Below are positions 1 to 11,476 of a DNA stretch of 64,000 nucleotides, piece after piece. The notes beneath the pieces were generated by a model. It was given only the letters and a program-made list of their open reading frames with translations, was not told where the DNA came from and did not search any database. Origin of the DNA: Riptortus pedestris (lineage: Eukaryota > Arthropoda > Insecta > Hemiptera > Alydidae); the NCBI GenBank assembly GCA_019009955.1, contig CM032231.1:109857501-109921500 (forward strand), given 5' to 3'. The translations under genes were made by a program, and so were the position numbers. How positions within the stretch are numbered: the stretch's first letter is position 1; the number at the start of each line of letters is the position of its first letter.

Positions 1-321
1 TTCTTTAATTATCATAAATAAATAATTTACAAGAATAAACAACAATTTTGAAGATATAATACATTCTAGGATTATGAATTATATGGTCCATTACGTTATA
101 AAAAAAAACTACATACACAGAGGACGGGAAATATAAAAATATTGAGGACAGTGAAGTCATGAATAACAATTTTATTATTAGCAAATCCCCAGCAACGACG
201 GGTATTAACCCTAAACACTGGGACAGGGAAACAAAAAAAATATCGTGGAAAGTAAAGCCTTGCCAAAAAAATACCATCTTCATTCAATGAATTGCCGGGC
301 GAAGCCGGGTACCTTAGCTAG
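1..321 (+). mobile_element. Helitron, 3' part of a copy cut by the window edge
   Basis: The segment ends in GGGCGAAGCCGGG, a small hairpin, then TACCTTAGCTAG and a T. This is the canonical Helitron 3' end: hairpin, CTRR, insertion between A and T. The body is shared with the copies ending at 9443 and 40434, for example the block around CAGCAACGACGGGTAT. The next Helitron begins two bases after the CTAG, so this copy and the next are head-to-tail. Confidence 0.75.
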
Positions 322-455
322 TATCTATATATCTATATATATATATATAAAATTGTAACCTCTGTCTGTACATTGATTTTTTTCACGAAATTTCACGATA
401 ACTTTTCGTTTCACATGTCATAGACACCATAACTGCATTTTGTTTCTTTGGTGTC

Positions 456-514
456 TGTTTGTTTGTTTGTTTGTTTATTTGTTTGTTTGTTTATTTGTTT
501 GTTTGTTTGTTTGT
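456..514 (+). repeat. (TTTG)n microsatellite inside Helitron 5' region
   Basis: Tandem TTTG/TTTA units. The same position in sibling copies has a different length: longer and irregular at 8401-8470, short at 9596-9622, and almost absent at 41630. It is therefore an internal hypervariable site of this Helitron family. Confidence 0.85.
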
Positions 515-2156
515 TACCTTTTCACGAATAAACGGCTGAACCGAATTGTATGAAACTTGGTATGTATATTACTACTAACCCAACTTAGACTTTAGGCTAT
601 ATTAATATCCTCTGAGACGAACAGGAGTGGGAGTTATAAGGGAAGCCTGAAATTAAAAATAGCGATATTTCGTTTCCTATTGGTTTTTCGGCAAATATGA
701 GCATAACAAAAGTTGTTTATTTTGTTATTTAGAGTAACTTTTGTTATATACACTTTTTTCGTATACCGAATTATAAACGAGATATACGCTAAAACCTATA
801 GCGGAAGTGAACAATTTTATTTGGCGCAAAAAACTCAACCGAACTAAATGAAACTCCGTATGTAGGTTGGTATTAACTCATCCTTGATGATAATGTATAG
901 GAACATTTTTAGGAACGAACAGGAGTAGGGGTTGAAATGAAGGCATGAAATGGAAAACCGCGATATTTTATTTTTCAATGTTTTTTCTGCAAACATGCAC
1001 ATAATAAAAGTTGTTTATTTTGTTATTTAGAGTAACTTTTGTTATATACACTTTTGTCGTATAAGGAAGTATAAATGACATATACGCTAAACATTTTAGT
1101 GAGGGCACTCAACTGAACATGACTCAGTATCATCTGACTTTTGCACCAACTGCTACTAAATTATAAACTATATTAACGATAATGCTCATAACAAAAACTG
1201 TTCCATTGTCATTTAGAGTAACTTAATATATATCTTGGTCGTATAAAAATATGTATGTTGTAGTCTGCAATTCAGTCTAATGTTTGAATATGTTATACCA
1301 TTCGATGTTTTAATGTAATTTTACCTCACCATGATAAATTACGGCAATAAACAAGAACATTTCAATTGTATGATGCATTTTTAAAACAATTAACTGATTT
1401 CATGATGCAACAAAGTAAATTACCGACGCTGCACGTACTGCCTTCCCCCACTCCTCTGTCATTCACTGGAACATTAATTAAATTCGGATATAAGTAGTTT
1501 CGTTACTTATCCTTTGATGAGTTTAAAAAATCAATTAATTTCGCCAAAAAAACTGAAAGTATCTAAACATACATATATTAGAATTTTGTAAAATATAATG
1601 TAATGTAAGGCGTAATTGACAGTTTAGAATTAGTCCATGTTCTGGTTAGGTTAACACTGGAGCATCGGGGAGGGTGCGTGGAGACCTTCTTCCTGCAAAC
1701 TAGAACCTCTCTCACTCCCTCTTTCATTTCTCTCATCTCTCAATCGGTGCAACAAATTGGCTACTTAGGCTGTATTTCATCAGTTGCAATGCAGTACTAA
1801 TCCTTCAAATTATGGTATTATATTTACACAAATGCTTAAAACCTTAGCAATTTAGTACTTGTAGGATATTAGTGTGAAAACATTTTTTTATATTATTGAG
1901 GTTAAAGTATAAGACCTACCAGCGTCAAAGGTTTGTCGGCAATAATTTTTATGGGAATACTGGAATGATAAATTTTTTTCATAATACTGTCAACGTTTAT
2001 TTAGTAATTTAATGTGAAAGGAGTTAATTTTGGAAATTAAACTAATACGTTGTAGTTATTTTTTATACTGGGCGTCATAAATTCTTGGGTTTTTATTTTC
2101 ATAATCTTCGTCTTAATTTTTATTTTTGATTCCGCTTATTTAATAATATAAGCAGA

Positions 2157-2412
2157 AAGTAGGTATATTAGTAATAAGAAAATCAGTAGTAATTATATTA
2201 GTTTTAAGTATATTAGAAAAAAAAATCAATAGTAAGTATATTAGTAGTAAGTAAATCAATAGTAAGTATATTAGTAGCAAGTAAATCAATAGTAAGTATA
2301 TTAGTAGTAAGTAAATCAATAGTAAGTATATTAGTATTAAGTAAATCAAAAGTAAGTTTATTATTAGTGAGTAAATCAGTAGTAAGTATATTAGTAGTAA
2401 GCAAATCAGCAA
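2157..2412 (+). repeat. 30-bp minisatellite upstream of the Helitron gene
   Basis: About eight units of 30 bp built from AGTAAGTATATTAGTAGTA and AGTAAATCAAT. The array ends about 50 bp before the start codon of the Rep-helicase gene at 2466. Minus-strand frames through it give only periodic Leu/Ile/Tyr strings, so I do not read it as coding. No obvious copy is seen in the short Helitrons of this window. Confidence 0.85.
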
Positions 2413-2465
2413 TCACATTTAATTTGTTATTTCTTGGTAAACGAATTCATATTAAATAAAAAAAA

Positions 2466-3605
2466 ATGCCCAGACCTAAGCGTAGTAATTTAAGTAAACA
2501 ATCTACGCGAGCCAAAAGAATGAAAATATCGAGGCAGAATGAAACTGATAGTTCAAAGGAAGAGCGCCTTTCTGCACAGAGGGACAGGCAGTCCTGTTCT
2601 AGATCAGATGAAACTGCTTCCCAGAGAGAAGAACGCCTTAATTCCCAGAGAGCGAGGCAGTCTGGCTATAGGGCGATAGAATCCTTAGCAAAGCATGACG
2701 CTCGCCTCAGCTCTCAGAGAGTTAGGCAAGCTGCGCCGAAGATCTGAGAACGAGAAGCTCGCCTCAGCTCTCAGAGAGTTAGGCAAGCCTGCTTAATTGC
2801 AGATGAGTCTGAAGAAGAGCATGCAGCTCGCATCAGCTCTCAGAGGGTTAGGCAAGCGTGCATGAGGGCAGATGAGTCTGAACAAAACCATGAAACTCGC
2901 CTCAGCTCTCAGAGAGTTAGGCAAGCCTGCTTAAGGTCTTTAGAAACTGAATCAGAACATGAGGAGCGGGTCAGAGCACAAAAACATCGACAAGCTTCCT
3001 TGCGTGCTGCCGAATCTGATGAACAGCGGGAAGCACGTTTGGAAGCAGATTGCTCTAGACATGCTGAGATCCGTTCTCTAGAAGACGCTCAAGGCCGAGA
3101 AAACCGGCATGAAGCCCGAAGGATAAAATATTTTCATAATTCTGAAATACATACAAAAAATTTAGAAAAGGAAAGACAAAGAATAAATAACATTAGAGAC
3201 TCAGAAAACAGCAATGAGCGTTTGGATCGCCTAGAATCAGACAGAGAGAGGCACATTGTAATCAGGGAAACGGAGGATGAAAATGCGCGTAGATCGCGGC
3301 TTCTTGCTGATAGGATTAGACATGCAACAGCAAGTCGCCAGTGGGAACATAAAATTAATTCTGGATTTTCTTACGAACCTTCGATTGACTATATTAGCCA
3401 GTCAAACATTGGTTCTATGAACAAAATATGTTCCCACTGTAACGCTTTAAAATGGAAGAATGAACCAAAAGGGCTTTGCTGCTCTTTTGGGAAAGTAAAA
3501 CTTTCTCCCATTTTAGCTCCTCCAGAACCACTTAATTCACTAATTATTGGCCAACACCCAGATTCAAAACATTTTCTGAACCATGCGAGACAAATACAAC
3601 AATAA
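2466..3605 (+). pseudogene. Helitron Rep-helicase gene, N-terminal part
   Basis: An open frame runs from ATG 2466 to a stop at 2745-2747, and the same protein resumes at 2862-3605. It is rich in Arg, Glu and Gln and is built of roughly 23-residue repeats with the core LSSQRVRQA. Coding repeats of 69 bp are nearly identical at about 2700-2930. This basic, coiled-coil-like N-terminus is common in Helitron proteins of animals. The second segment ends in a cysteine motif, C190-x2-C193 and G-L-C206-C207, followed by a PPEPL stretch and FLNHARQ, which is where the Helitron-like N domain usually starts. The frame breaks there, at about 3600. ATG 2466 is the first start after the minisatellite. Identification is by recall of family motifs; no search was run. 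Confidence 0.8.
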
Positions 3606-3839
3606 CATTAATTATCTAGATGACTCGTTGGTGGCTTCAGAAATTTTTGAATCTAATTTTATGCCAACTTTCAAATAACAAGGTCAAGTGGTACCATTTA
3701 ATAGGCTCATTACTGACAGAAACTAATCAATGATCCACAATTTTTTAACAAATTTTATTTTATTTTCCAGATTATAAAGCTCATGTAGATAAAAGATTGG
3801 AGTTCGCAAATAATTTGAAAAGCTCTTTGGTGGATTCAT

Positions 3840-4225
3840 TGCAAGAGCATGTTTGCAAATGAATGCAAATCCTTATAATTCACAGTTTCAAATCTGCTCT
3901 GCTATCAATTTTCGACCAGACAGAATGGACGATTACAAAATATGTAATAAATGCAGACAGACGGTTTCCTTCGACAGAACATAGAGGGGCGCTACAATGC
4001 AGCCTCATGTTGACGAAGTGGCTGTCTTGAATGATCGACGAAGCATGTTTTTTTTGGTAAAAGGGATATAGTTCTGAGGACTCACCAAGGAGAGCTTAAA
4101 AGAATATCCCGAGACCCCACAGTCTTTATGATGCTTTACTGTATCCTCTGTTGTTCTGTAGAGGTGACAGATAGGTACAATTTATATTGTTTACCAAAAT
4201 AACCCTATCCACTGATGAGGAGACC
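3840..4225 (+). pseudogene. Helitron-like N domain remnant
   Basis: Broken frames continue the transposase. At 3870-3905 PYNSQFQ recalls the YNS-F-Q motif that follows the N-terminal cysteines. At 4070-4150 the frames read VLRTHQGELKRIS and then, shifted, HSLYDALLYPLLFCRGD. In intact Helitron proteins these belong to one conserved block, the lead-in to the Helitron-like N domain. A fill of roughly 200 bp between 3610 and 3850 does not match the family. Confidence 0.7.
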
Positions 4226-4399
4226 TCAGAAATGAAAGTTCTCGGCTCTTCAATTTTACTGTTACACGACTAATGATTAGGCCAGGTCCATTTAATAATA
4301 TCATTCATTATTTCAAAAATACATACTAATTACAATTTTTAGTTTGACTATGTATGACTAAAGTAGAAACGGAAAGACTCTTCCAGTTTCAAAAGAAAT

Positions 4400-5340
4400 G
4401 AATCAGACAAAATTACAGTGAAGAACAATACGTACATTTAAAAGATGCATTGGCAGCAAGGAGATGAAAACCCAGAGAAATCTAGGTCGGTTGGTGATTT
4501 CTACCGTCCCAGCTTCACTGGGTCCTCCTCGCTACATGCACGAACGTAACTATTCTCAGGATGGCCTTTTGCTCTGTCAGAAAATATTCTCTGTCCTGAC
4601 CTATTCATTACAATTAACAAAACAAAAAACCCTAAATGGGACGAAATTACAAAAATGATCTATTTCCTGGACAAATTCCACAAGATCGGCATGATTTAAT
4701 TTCAAGAGTTTTTCATCTTAAATTAAACAAACTGTTGATCGATTTATTTGACCCCAGGAGACAAATATCTGAGGGAAAGACTCGCTGTCATACATGTATT
4801 TCAGTCAGTCGAATGGCAGAAAAGAGGCCTACCTCATGCGCACAATCCATATCTCTGGCTTGAGGATAAAATAAGGCCGTAATCAAAATTGTTCAATGCC
4901 TACGAGCGGAATTTCCTAACCCTGACGAAGACCCTGAAACTTCATGAGATGTGTCAAGTCTCACATGATTTCATTGGGCCCATTGTGGGTCTTCTAAACA
5001 TGCAATCTCCTTGCATGAAGGAAGAGGAAAATTGCACTAAGAGGTATCCAAGGTCATTCATTCAGGAAACACCTCACCGTAGAAGATGGCTACCCCTACT
5101 TACAGGCGACGGGGCCCAGATTCTGGAGGCTTTACAACGCCAGCTTTCAGATGAATAAGCAAACGGTTGTCGTCGAATAATAGATGGGTAGTTCCATATT
5201 CCCCATGTGTATTGTTGAGGACATTCAAGGGACACAAATCAATGTTGAAATTCCAGTAGCATCGTGATAAAGTATAAAATACATAAGTCAAATATGTGAA
5301 TAAAGGAAGTGACCAGGCCTGCTTCTGCTGTTGCAAAATG
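4400..5340 (+). pseudogene. Helitron Rep (HUH endonuclease) domain remnant
   Basis: Motifs appear in the expected order across three frames: YVHLKDALAA near 4435, GPPRYMHER near 4520-4550, FPGQIPQDRHDLISRVF at about 4665-4710, and WQKRGLPHAH ending at 4843, where the HUH histidines are codons 4835-4837 and 4841-4843. These are followed by SPCMKEEENCTKRYPRSF (5005-5063) and, near 5270-5310, a frameshifted KYICKYVNKGSD-type stretch that carries the two catalytic tyrosines of Rep. Rep nicks and joins single strands in rolling-circle transposition. At least four frameshifts and stops inactivate it. Confidence 0.85.
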
Positions 5341-6180
5341 AAAGCGATGAAGTACTGAAATATTCAATCAGGAAGATACATCAGTACTTCTGAGGCCATT
5401 TGGAAGACTCTTAATCGTTTTCTATCCATGAAAGATACCCCCCTGTAATTCATCTTTACGTGCATCATGAGAACGGACAAAGAGTGTATTTTAAAACCAA
5501 AAAATGTCCAAAAACAGAGTAGCTTACCCACCGCAGCACTTCTCTAATGGCGTTATTTTCAGCTTTGTCGTGGTGACGACTTTTGCTAAAACGTGGCGGT
5601 TAACGAGGGATGTGCCAAGTTAAACACCTACGCTAAGCAGAGGGGTGTCTTTCAAAGAAGGAAACGAGGGTCACCAGTTGAGGGTTTATCCTGGTATAAG
5701 AAAAGATACATGTAATAGGGCGTGTCTATACCATTTTCCTTCCAAACATTAAAAACTGTGAATGGTATAGTCCAGCCGAGTTATCAGGCAGCTTGCAAAG
5801 CACTAGGTTTGCTGGAGGACGATTCCCATTGGGAAGACACATCCAGAGAGGCTTGCATGTGTCAGAGCCCATCAAGCCTCAGGCAGCTCTTCTCTATCAT
5901 GCTGGTGTTTTGCAACCTTTCTGATCCTCTTCAATTAAGGGCTAAATTCAAAGAACAATTTTCCGAGGATATAATCAGAGACGGTCGAAATTTCCCTGAC
6001 ATTAATATTGAATTTAATAGTGAAATTGAGAACAGGTCTCTGCGGTTAATCAATGACATAGTTTTTTACTATTGGAGGATTGTCTTTAGATAATTATGGG
6101 CTTCCCAAACCCCACAATGCTCGGGGAAGTATGCTAAACCATGATTTTCTAAGAGAAACCTCCTACGATCTTAAATGAGT
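5340..6180 (+). pseudogene. Helitron protein, region between Rep and helicase
   Basis: The family-typical block GRYISTSEAIWKTL and IHERYPPVIHLYVHHENGQR is readable at 5365-5500 across a frameshift. An open stretch at 5722-6093 (123 codons, without a convincing ATG start) contains FQTLKTVNGIVQPSYQAAC, CKALGLLEDDSHW and QLFSIMLVFCNLSDPLQL. All are conserved between Rep and helicase in animal Helitrons. Just after it, shifted, LDNYGLPNPT matches the end of this region. Only frameshifts separate it from its neighbours. Confidence 0.85.
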
Positions 6181-6254
6181 TAAATAATTATTGTTAACAC
6201 ATATGTTTTTAAACCTAATCTTTTTGAAGAGCCAAAGGACTGCGTGCTATATCA

Positions 6255-7610
6255 TCCTAAACAGTGTGAACTTAAATGAAGGCAGATTGTTTTTCCTGGG
6301 ACGCGCCTGGTTGGTACAGGAAAAACATTTTTAATCAATTTGATTTTGTACAAAATCAGATTTAATGGTAAGATTGCTTTAGCCGTTTGACTTCGTATGG
6401 AATTGATGCCTACACTAATCCCAGGTGGTATAGAATACTTGAACAGCACATTCTTATGTTTAAGATTCCTTTCGAAATCGACCCACATAGAATGTTCCTG
6501 TTTGTAATATATCAAGTGAACAGCAACGTGGCTTAAAGTTTTGAAAGAATGTTGTACTTATAATCACTGGGAACGAGTGTACCATGGCCAATAAAAAAGC
6601 AGTCGAAGCATTAGACAGAACAGCCTAGAGGGAACATTAGGAACAACAATATGTCGTCATGCGATGAGGATAACTGTGCTGTTCTGCTTCCAGGAGAGAC
6701 TTCCGCCAGACGCTGCCTGTTGTTCCTAGGGGAACACCAGCGGCTGATTGAAAGTTCACATGCTTCGCTGAAAAGGTTCGTTCTTCTCTTTGGGCTCCAT
6801 TCTACTACAGCAACATTAACTTTGAAAACAAACATGAGGGGGCCTCGCCTAGGAAATGATAAAAACAGTGAGGAATTTTTCTAATTTATTACTAAATATA
6901 GGAGATGGTGCGTTAATCGAAGTAGGACAATGAAAATTACTCATCCAGAGGATTTATACAAACTCACATTGCTATAATATGGAAGATCTAATTTCAATCA
7001 GTCTATACCAGCTTCCAAAATAGAGGAGATTGCCAAATATCGTGGCTTCTTGTGAAAAAAAGGGCAAATATTGACTCCTAAAAATGAATTTAGCAGCATC
7101 AATTCAATTCGGCGATCCACTAGACCTTTCTCCAGCGTGACGAGGTAGTATTACTCCTCAAGTGGATACTGTAGTCCATCAAGCGATTCAGTTACACTAT
7201 ACTACTGAAGTTCTTGAATTCCGTCACTGCTCCTGGGCTGCCCGCTCACAAGCTTTCATTGAAAGTAAGGGAGCACCAATAATGCTTTTAGAAATTTAAA
7301 TGCCTCCCAAACTCCTGTAATGGTATCAAGGGTCTTAGAGTAGTTAGGCTTTATAAGAATTTGATTGAAGAGCAACAATCATGACTGGTGTGGTGGAAAA
7401 GGAGAAGTAGTTTTGATTCCTAGAATTCCAATCATTCCGTCCAATTACCCGTTCCAATTCAGACGCTTTAAGCAATTTCCAGTGTTGTGTTTGTTTTTGC
7501 TATGACAATAAACTAATCTCACAGAGCAGACACCGAATATAGCAGACTGTCGATTTGAGGAACAGCCTGACTTTTCACATGGACAACTCTATGTAGCCAG
7601 TTTCCAGGGG
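6255..7610 (+). pseudogene. Helitron PIF1-like helicase domain remnant
   Basis: Walker A reads LVGTGKTFLINLILYK, with GTGKT at codons 6313-6327. Further on, NECTMANKKAVEALDRT (about 6570-6625) is motif II, RRDFRQTLPVVPRGT (about 6693-6737) is motif III, and LTLKTNMRG follows near 6815. LKFLNSVTAPGLPAHKLSL is at 7213-7270, IPRIPIIPSNYPFQFRR at about 7420-7472, and FSHGQLYVA near 7573-7600 is motif VI. The order and spacing are those of a Helitron SF1 helicase, which unwinds DNA during transposition. Several stops, frameshifts and missing pieces (the segment around 6900-7200 is poorly readable) make it non-functional. Confidence 0.85.
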
Positions 7611-7619
7611 TTAGTTACA

Positions 7620-8265
7620 GAGATAACCTTTTCATTTAATGCACCAGTCGGAAAAACTAAGAATATTGTATATAAAGAAGCCCCTTTTGCTAATGGAATA
7701 TTTTGTTTATGGAAAAACAAACAGGGACATAAAAAGCCATGCCACTCTGGTTTGATGGCAGGGTACCCTAGATAAGTGATCAACTTGACACTTATTCCTG
7801 CCGTATATTGTGGAGGCATTAAAGATAACTACTTCTTTATTTAACCCGCGCTCTCAGTACTTTTGAGGGTGGGAATATATTGAGTGGATATCACTGTGGT
7901 ATCTTTGAGTAGATAACAGAGTGGAATAACGAGGTTTCAAATTTGCGACCCTATGGCATTGTTTTCCAGTGCTTTACCACAGAACAAACAACCAGCTTCG
8001 TTATGTCACTACCTTATATGTTCAAAATTTTAAAATTCTTAAAAATGACCTAAACCGACATATTCGGTATGTATTTTTAATATTTTGGTAGATCATTATT
8101 CTGTCATAAGCACATTTCCCTGGGTAAAAACAGTCACCTCATTTACCGTACCCTATGTAAATCTCTACAATTATAACACTGAAAAGGTTTAATTACCGTA
8201 AGCCATTACCAATACATGTATCATCCAGTCACCAATGATATCCCGAGCGTAGCAGGGTACCTTAG
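7620..8265 (+). other. Helitron 3' non-coding region
   Basis: Between the last helicase motif and the 3' hairpin I see no further motif. The frames here are closed or random. Confidence 0.6.
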
Positions 8266-8275
8266 CTAGTATGTA

Positions 8276-9442
8276 TCTATATATATATAAAATTGTAACC
8301 TCTGTCTGTACATTGATTTTTTTTGCGAAATTTCACGATAACTTTTCGTGTTCACATGTTCATAGACACCCAAAACTGCATTTTGTTTCTTTCGTGTTAT
8401 GTTTGTTTGTTTGTTTTGGTTTGTTTGTTTGTTTGTTTGTTTGTTGGTTTGTTGTTTGTTTGTTTGTTACCTTTTCACGCAATAATCGGCTGAACCGAAT
8501 TTTATGAAAATTGGTATGTATATTACTACTTAGCCACCCAACTTAGACTTTAGGATATTTTTTAATTTTATTATTCTCTAAGACAAACAGGTGTGGGGGT
8601 TATAAGGGGGGGCCTGAAATTAAAAATAGCGATATTTCGATTTCCTATTGGTTTTACGGCAATTATGCAACATAACAAAAGAAATCATTGTGTTATTTAG
8701 AGTATATTATTTGTTATATACACTTTTGTCGTATACCGAAGTTTAAATGCGTTATACGCTAAAAATTATAGCGGGAGTCAACAATATTATTGGCCAAAAA
8801 AGACTCAACCGAACTAAATAAAACTCGGTATGTGCATTAGCACTAACGCCTTCATTGTAATAAGCCATACCAACATTTCTAGGGACGGGCAGGAGTGGGA
8901 GTTATAAGGGAGGCCTGAAATTAAAAATAGTGATATTTCGTTTCCTATTGGTTTTTCCGCAAATATAAACATAACAAAAGTTGTTTATTTTGTTATTTGG
9001 AGTAACTTTTGTTATATACACTTTTGTCGTATACCTAAGTATAAATGAGTTTTACGTTAAAACTTTAGCGGGAGCCAACAATTTTATTGGGCACTAACGA
9101 ACTTAACAAAGCTTGGTATGTCAATTAGCATTAATTCTTCCATGATTATAAGTTATATTAAAATTTTTAGGTTCGAACGGGAGGGGGGTTATAAGGAACG
9201 CCTGAAATAAAAATTCACCTTATTTACATGTATAAGAGACGGGAAATATAAAAATATCGAAGACAGTGAAGTCTTATCGAACAAATATTCTGTTATTAGC
9301 AAATCCACGGCAACGACGGGTATCAATCCTAAACACTGGGACGGGTAAATGTCAAAATATTGTGCAATGTAAAGCCTGCTAAAAAGTACCATCACCATTC
9401 AGCCTCAAATGAATTCCCGGGCGAAGCCGGGTATCTGAGCTA

Positions 9443-9443
<1 letters not shown>
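8276..9443 (+). mobile_element. Non-autonomous Helitron, about 1.2 kb
   Basis: The 5' TC is at 8276-8277 and the 3' hairpin CCCGGGCGAAGCCGGG plus TATCTGAGCTAG ends at 9443, before T. It starts six bases after the CTAG of the 7.9-kb copy. It has no coding capacity. The body is made of about 300-bp repeats, each with the block GGAGTGGGGGTTATAAGG (near 8590, 8890 and 9180). Confidence 0.85.

Positions 9444-9501
<58 letters not shown>
9444..9501 (+). repeat. (TA)n array between two Helitrons
   Basis: A pure TA run joins the CTAG of one Helitron to the 5' sequence of the next. The 5' TC of the downstream copy has been absorbed into or lost in the array. Confidence 0.9.
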
Positions 9502-9504
<3 letters not shown>

Positions 9505-11015
9505 GTAAACTCTGTCTGTAAAGAGATTTTTTTCGCGAATTTTCACAATAATTTTTCGTTTCACGTCATAGACACCATAACTGCATTTCGTGTCTGTTTG
9601 TTTATTTGTTGGTTTGTTTGTTACCTTTTCACGCATAAACGGCTGAACCGAATTTTATGAAACTTGGTATGTATATTACTACTAGCCCAACTTAGACTTT
9701 AGGCTATATTAATATTCTCTAAGACGAACAGGAGTGGGGGTTATAAGGGAGGCCTAAAATTAAAAATAGCGATATTTCGTTTCCTATTGCTTTTTCAGCA
9801 AATATGCACATAACAAAAGTTGTTTATTTTGTTATTTAGAGTAACTTCTGTTATATGCGTCTTTTCCGTATACGGAAGTATAAATGAGTTATACGCTATA
9901 AACTTAAGCGGGAGTCCACAATTTTATTTGGCACTAAAGACTCAACCGAATTAAACCAAACTCGCTATGTGAATTACTACTAACGCCCTCATTATAATAA
10001 GCTATACTAACATTTCTAGGGACGGGCAGGAGTGGGGGTTATAAGGAAGGCCTGAAATTAATAATAGTGATATTTCGTTTCCTATTGCATTTTCGGCAAA
10101 TATGCACATAACAAAGGTTGTTTATTTTGTTATTTAGAGAAACTTTTTTTTATATACACTATCATCGTATACCGAAGTATAAAGGCGTTATACGCTAAAA
10201 ATTATAGCGGGAGACAACAATTTTATTTGGCACAAAAGACTCAACCGAACTAAATAAAACACTCAGTATGTGTATTAGCACTAACACCTTCTTTATAATA
10301 AGCCATACTAGCATTTCTAGGGACGGGCAGGAGTGGGGGTTATAAGGAAGGCCTGGAATTAATAATATTGATTTCCTATTGGGGTTTCGGGAAACATGCA
10401 CATAACAAAAGTTGTTTATTTTGTTACTTAGAGAAATTTGCTCAACATTTCTTTTCAATATGAACTACCAGGTACCTCACCTGAAAAAATTAATTCAAAT
10501 GTATGTCAATATTTATTCCTTAATAATTCAAATCTTTGCATAATGCACAGGAGATGGGAAATATGACAATATGCAGGACAGTGAAGTCTTACATAAAAAA
10601 AATAATTTTATTATTAACAAACCATTACCTAATTATAAGTGAGTTATACGTTAAAAACTACTGCGGAAGTCAACAATATTATTTGGCACAAAAAATTCAA
10701 CCGAACTAAACCAAACTCGGTATGTGAATTAGCACTGACGCCTTCCTTATAATAAGCCATACTAACATTTCTGGGGACGGGCTGGTGGGGGGGTTATAAG
10801 GGAGGCCTGAAATTAAAAATAGTGATATTTCAATTCCTATTGGGGTTTCCGGACATATACACATAAAAAAAGTAGTTTATTTTGTTATTTAGAGAGACTT
10901 TTGTTATATACACTATCATCGTATATACCGAAGTATAAAGGCGTCATACGCTAGAAATTATAGCGGGAGTCAACTATTTTATTTTATTACGGGCGAAGCC
11001 GGGTATCTGAGCTAG
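9502..11015 (+). mobile_element. Non-autonomous Helitron with internal duplications
   Basis: It starts at AATTGTAAACTCTGTCTG and ends at GGGCGAAGCCGGGTATCTGA plus GCTAG at 11015. The approximately 300-bp internal unit with GACGGGCAGGAGTGGGGG occurs three times (about 10020, 10320, 10775), so the copy grew by tandem duplication. No ORF of interest. Confidence 0.8.
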
Positions 11016-11476
11016 TATGTATATATATATATATATATTTGTCTGTTACCGCTCTAGCGGTCGCAATTTTTGTTGTTCGTTACCAAACTCGATATTTAGT
11101 CGTTTTATGTAAAAAGAAAGATCAACTTCGTTAACAGCTGAAATCGGACCAGTGGGAGGGGGGTTTAGAGGGGAGGATTTTTGAAAATTCGAAATATCTC
11201 CGTTACTATACGTCGGATCGAAAAATCGTACAGAATTAATCTTATTGCATATTACATTTACTATAAATATTGTTATATACATTTATTCTCTATCTTGAAT
11301 ATTAACCGAGATATTTGCATTTTTATTAAATCTGGGTGGCTAACAGACGAGTGACTTTCCCGCCAAAAGCTAGTTCGGCCGTTTCCTTAACTGCTCGGCT
11401 CTCGTGAAATTTCTCTATTGTAAAACTTCACGTGGGAAATCTGCTTAGTTTACGCAGCCCCTGCGTGTCGGACTTT
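11016..11476 (+). mobile_element. HINE, 3' half after (TA)n
   Basis: A short (TA)n run follows the Helitron CTAG and leads into TTTGTCTGTTACCGCTCTAG, the start of the HINE 3' half. The G-rich block is at about 11150-11180. GGGAAATCTGCT (subterminal inverted repeat), a hairpin GCAGCCCCTGC and TCGGACTTT close it. The HINE 5' half is missing; the Helitron stands in its place. Confidence 0.75.

Larger units (their letters stand above)
324..8269 (+). mobile_element. Autonomous-type Helitron, decayed, about 7.9 kb
   Basis: The 5' end is TC at 324-325, followed by a TA-rich run and AAATTGTAACCTCTGTCTG, as in the copies at 8276 and 41520. The 3' end is an imperfect hairpin (CCCGAGCGTAGCAGGG) and CTTAGCTAG, with CTAG at 8266-8269 followed by T. 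Between them lies the whole coding order of a Helitron transposase, all on the plus strand: basic N-terminus, Helitron-like N domain, HUH Rep, and PIF1-like helicase up to about 7610. Stops and frameshifts are spread along it, so it cannot make the protein now. It probably represents the former source of the short Helitrons in this window, since it shares both ends with them. Confidence 0.85.

Noticed and set aside
2157..2412. CRISPR-like array
   Set aside because: Units are contiguous without unique spacers, and the DNA is eukaryotic.
2140..2416. Leu/Ile/Tyr and Thr/Asn/Leu repeat proteins on the minus strand
   Set aside because: They are readings of the 30-bp minisatellite; both frames have the exact DNA period and no independent support.
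11046..11282. Recurrent open frames of 70-110 codons with similar protein sequence (also 42402-42611, 50965-51189, 60309-60614, 62505-62843)
   Set aside because: They are the same non-coding HINE 3' half read in one frame. Similarity follows from DNA similarity; starts, stops and frames differ between copies.
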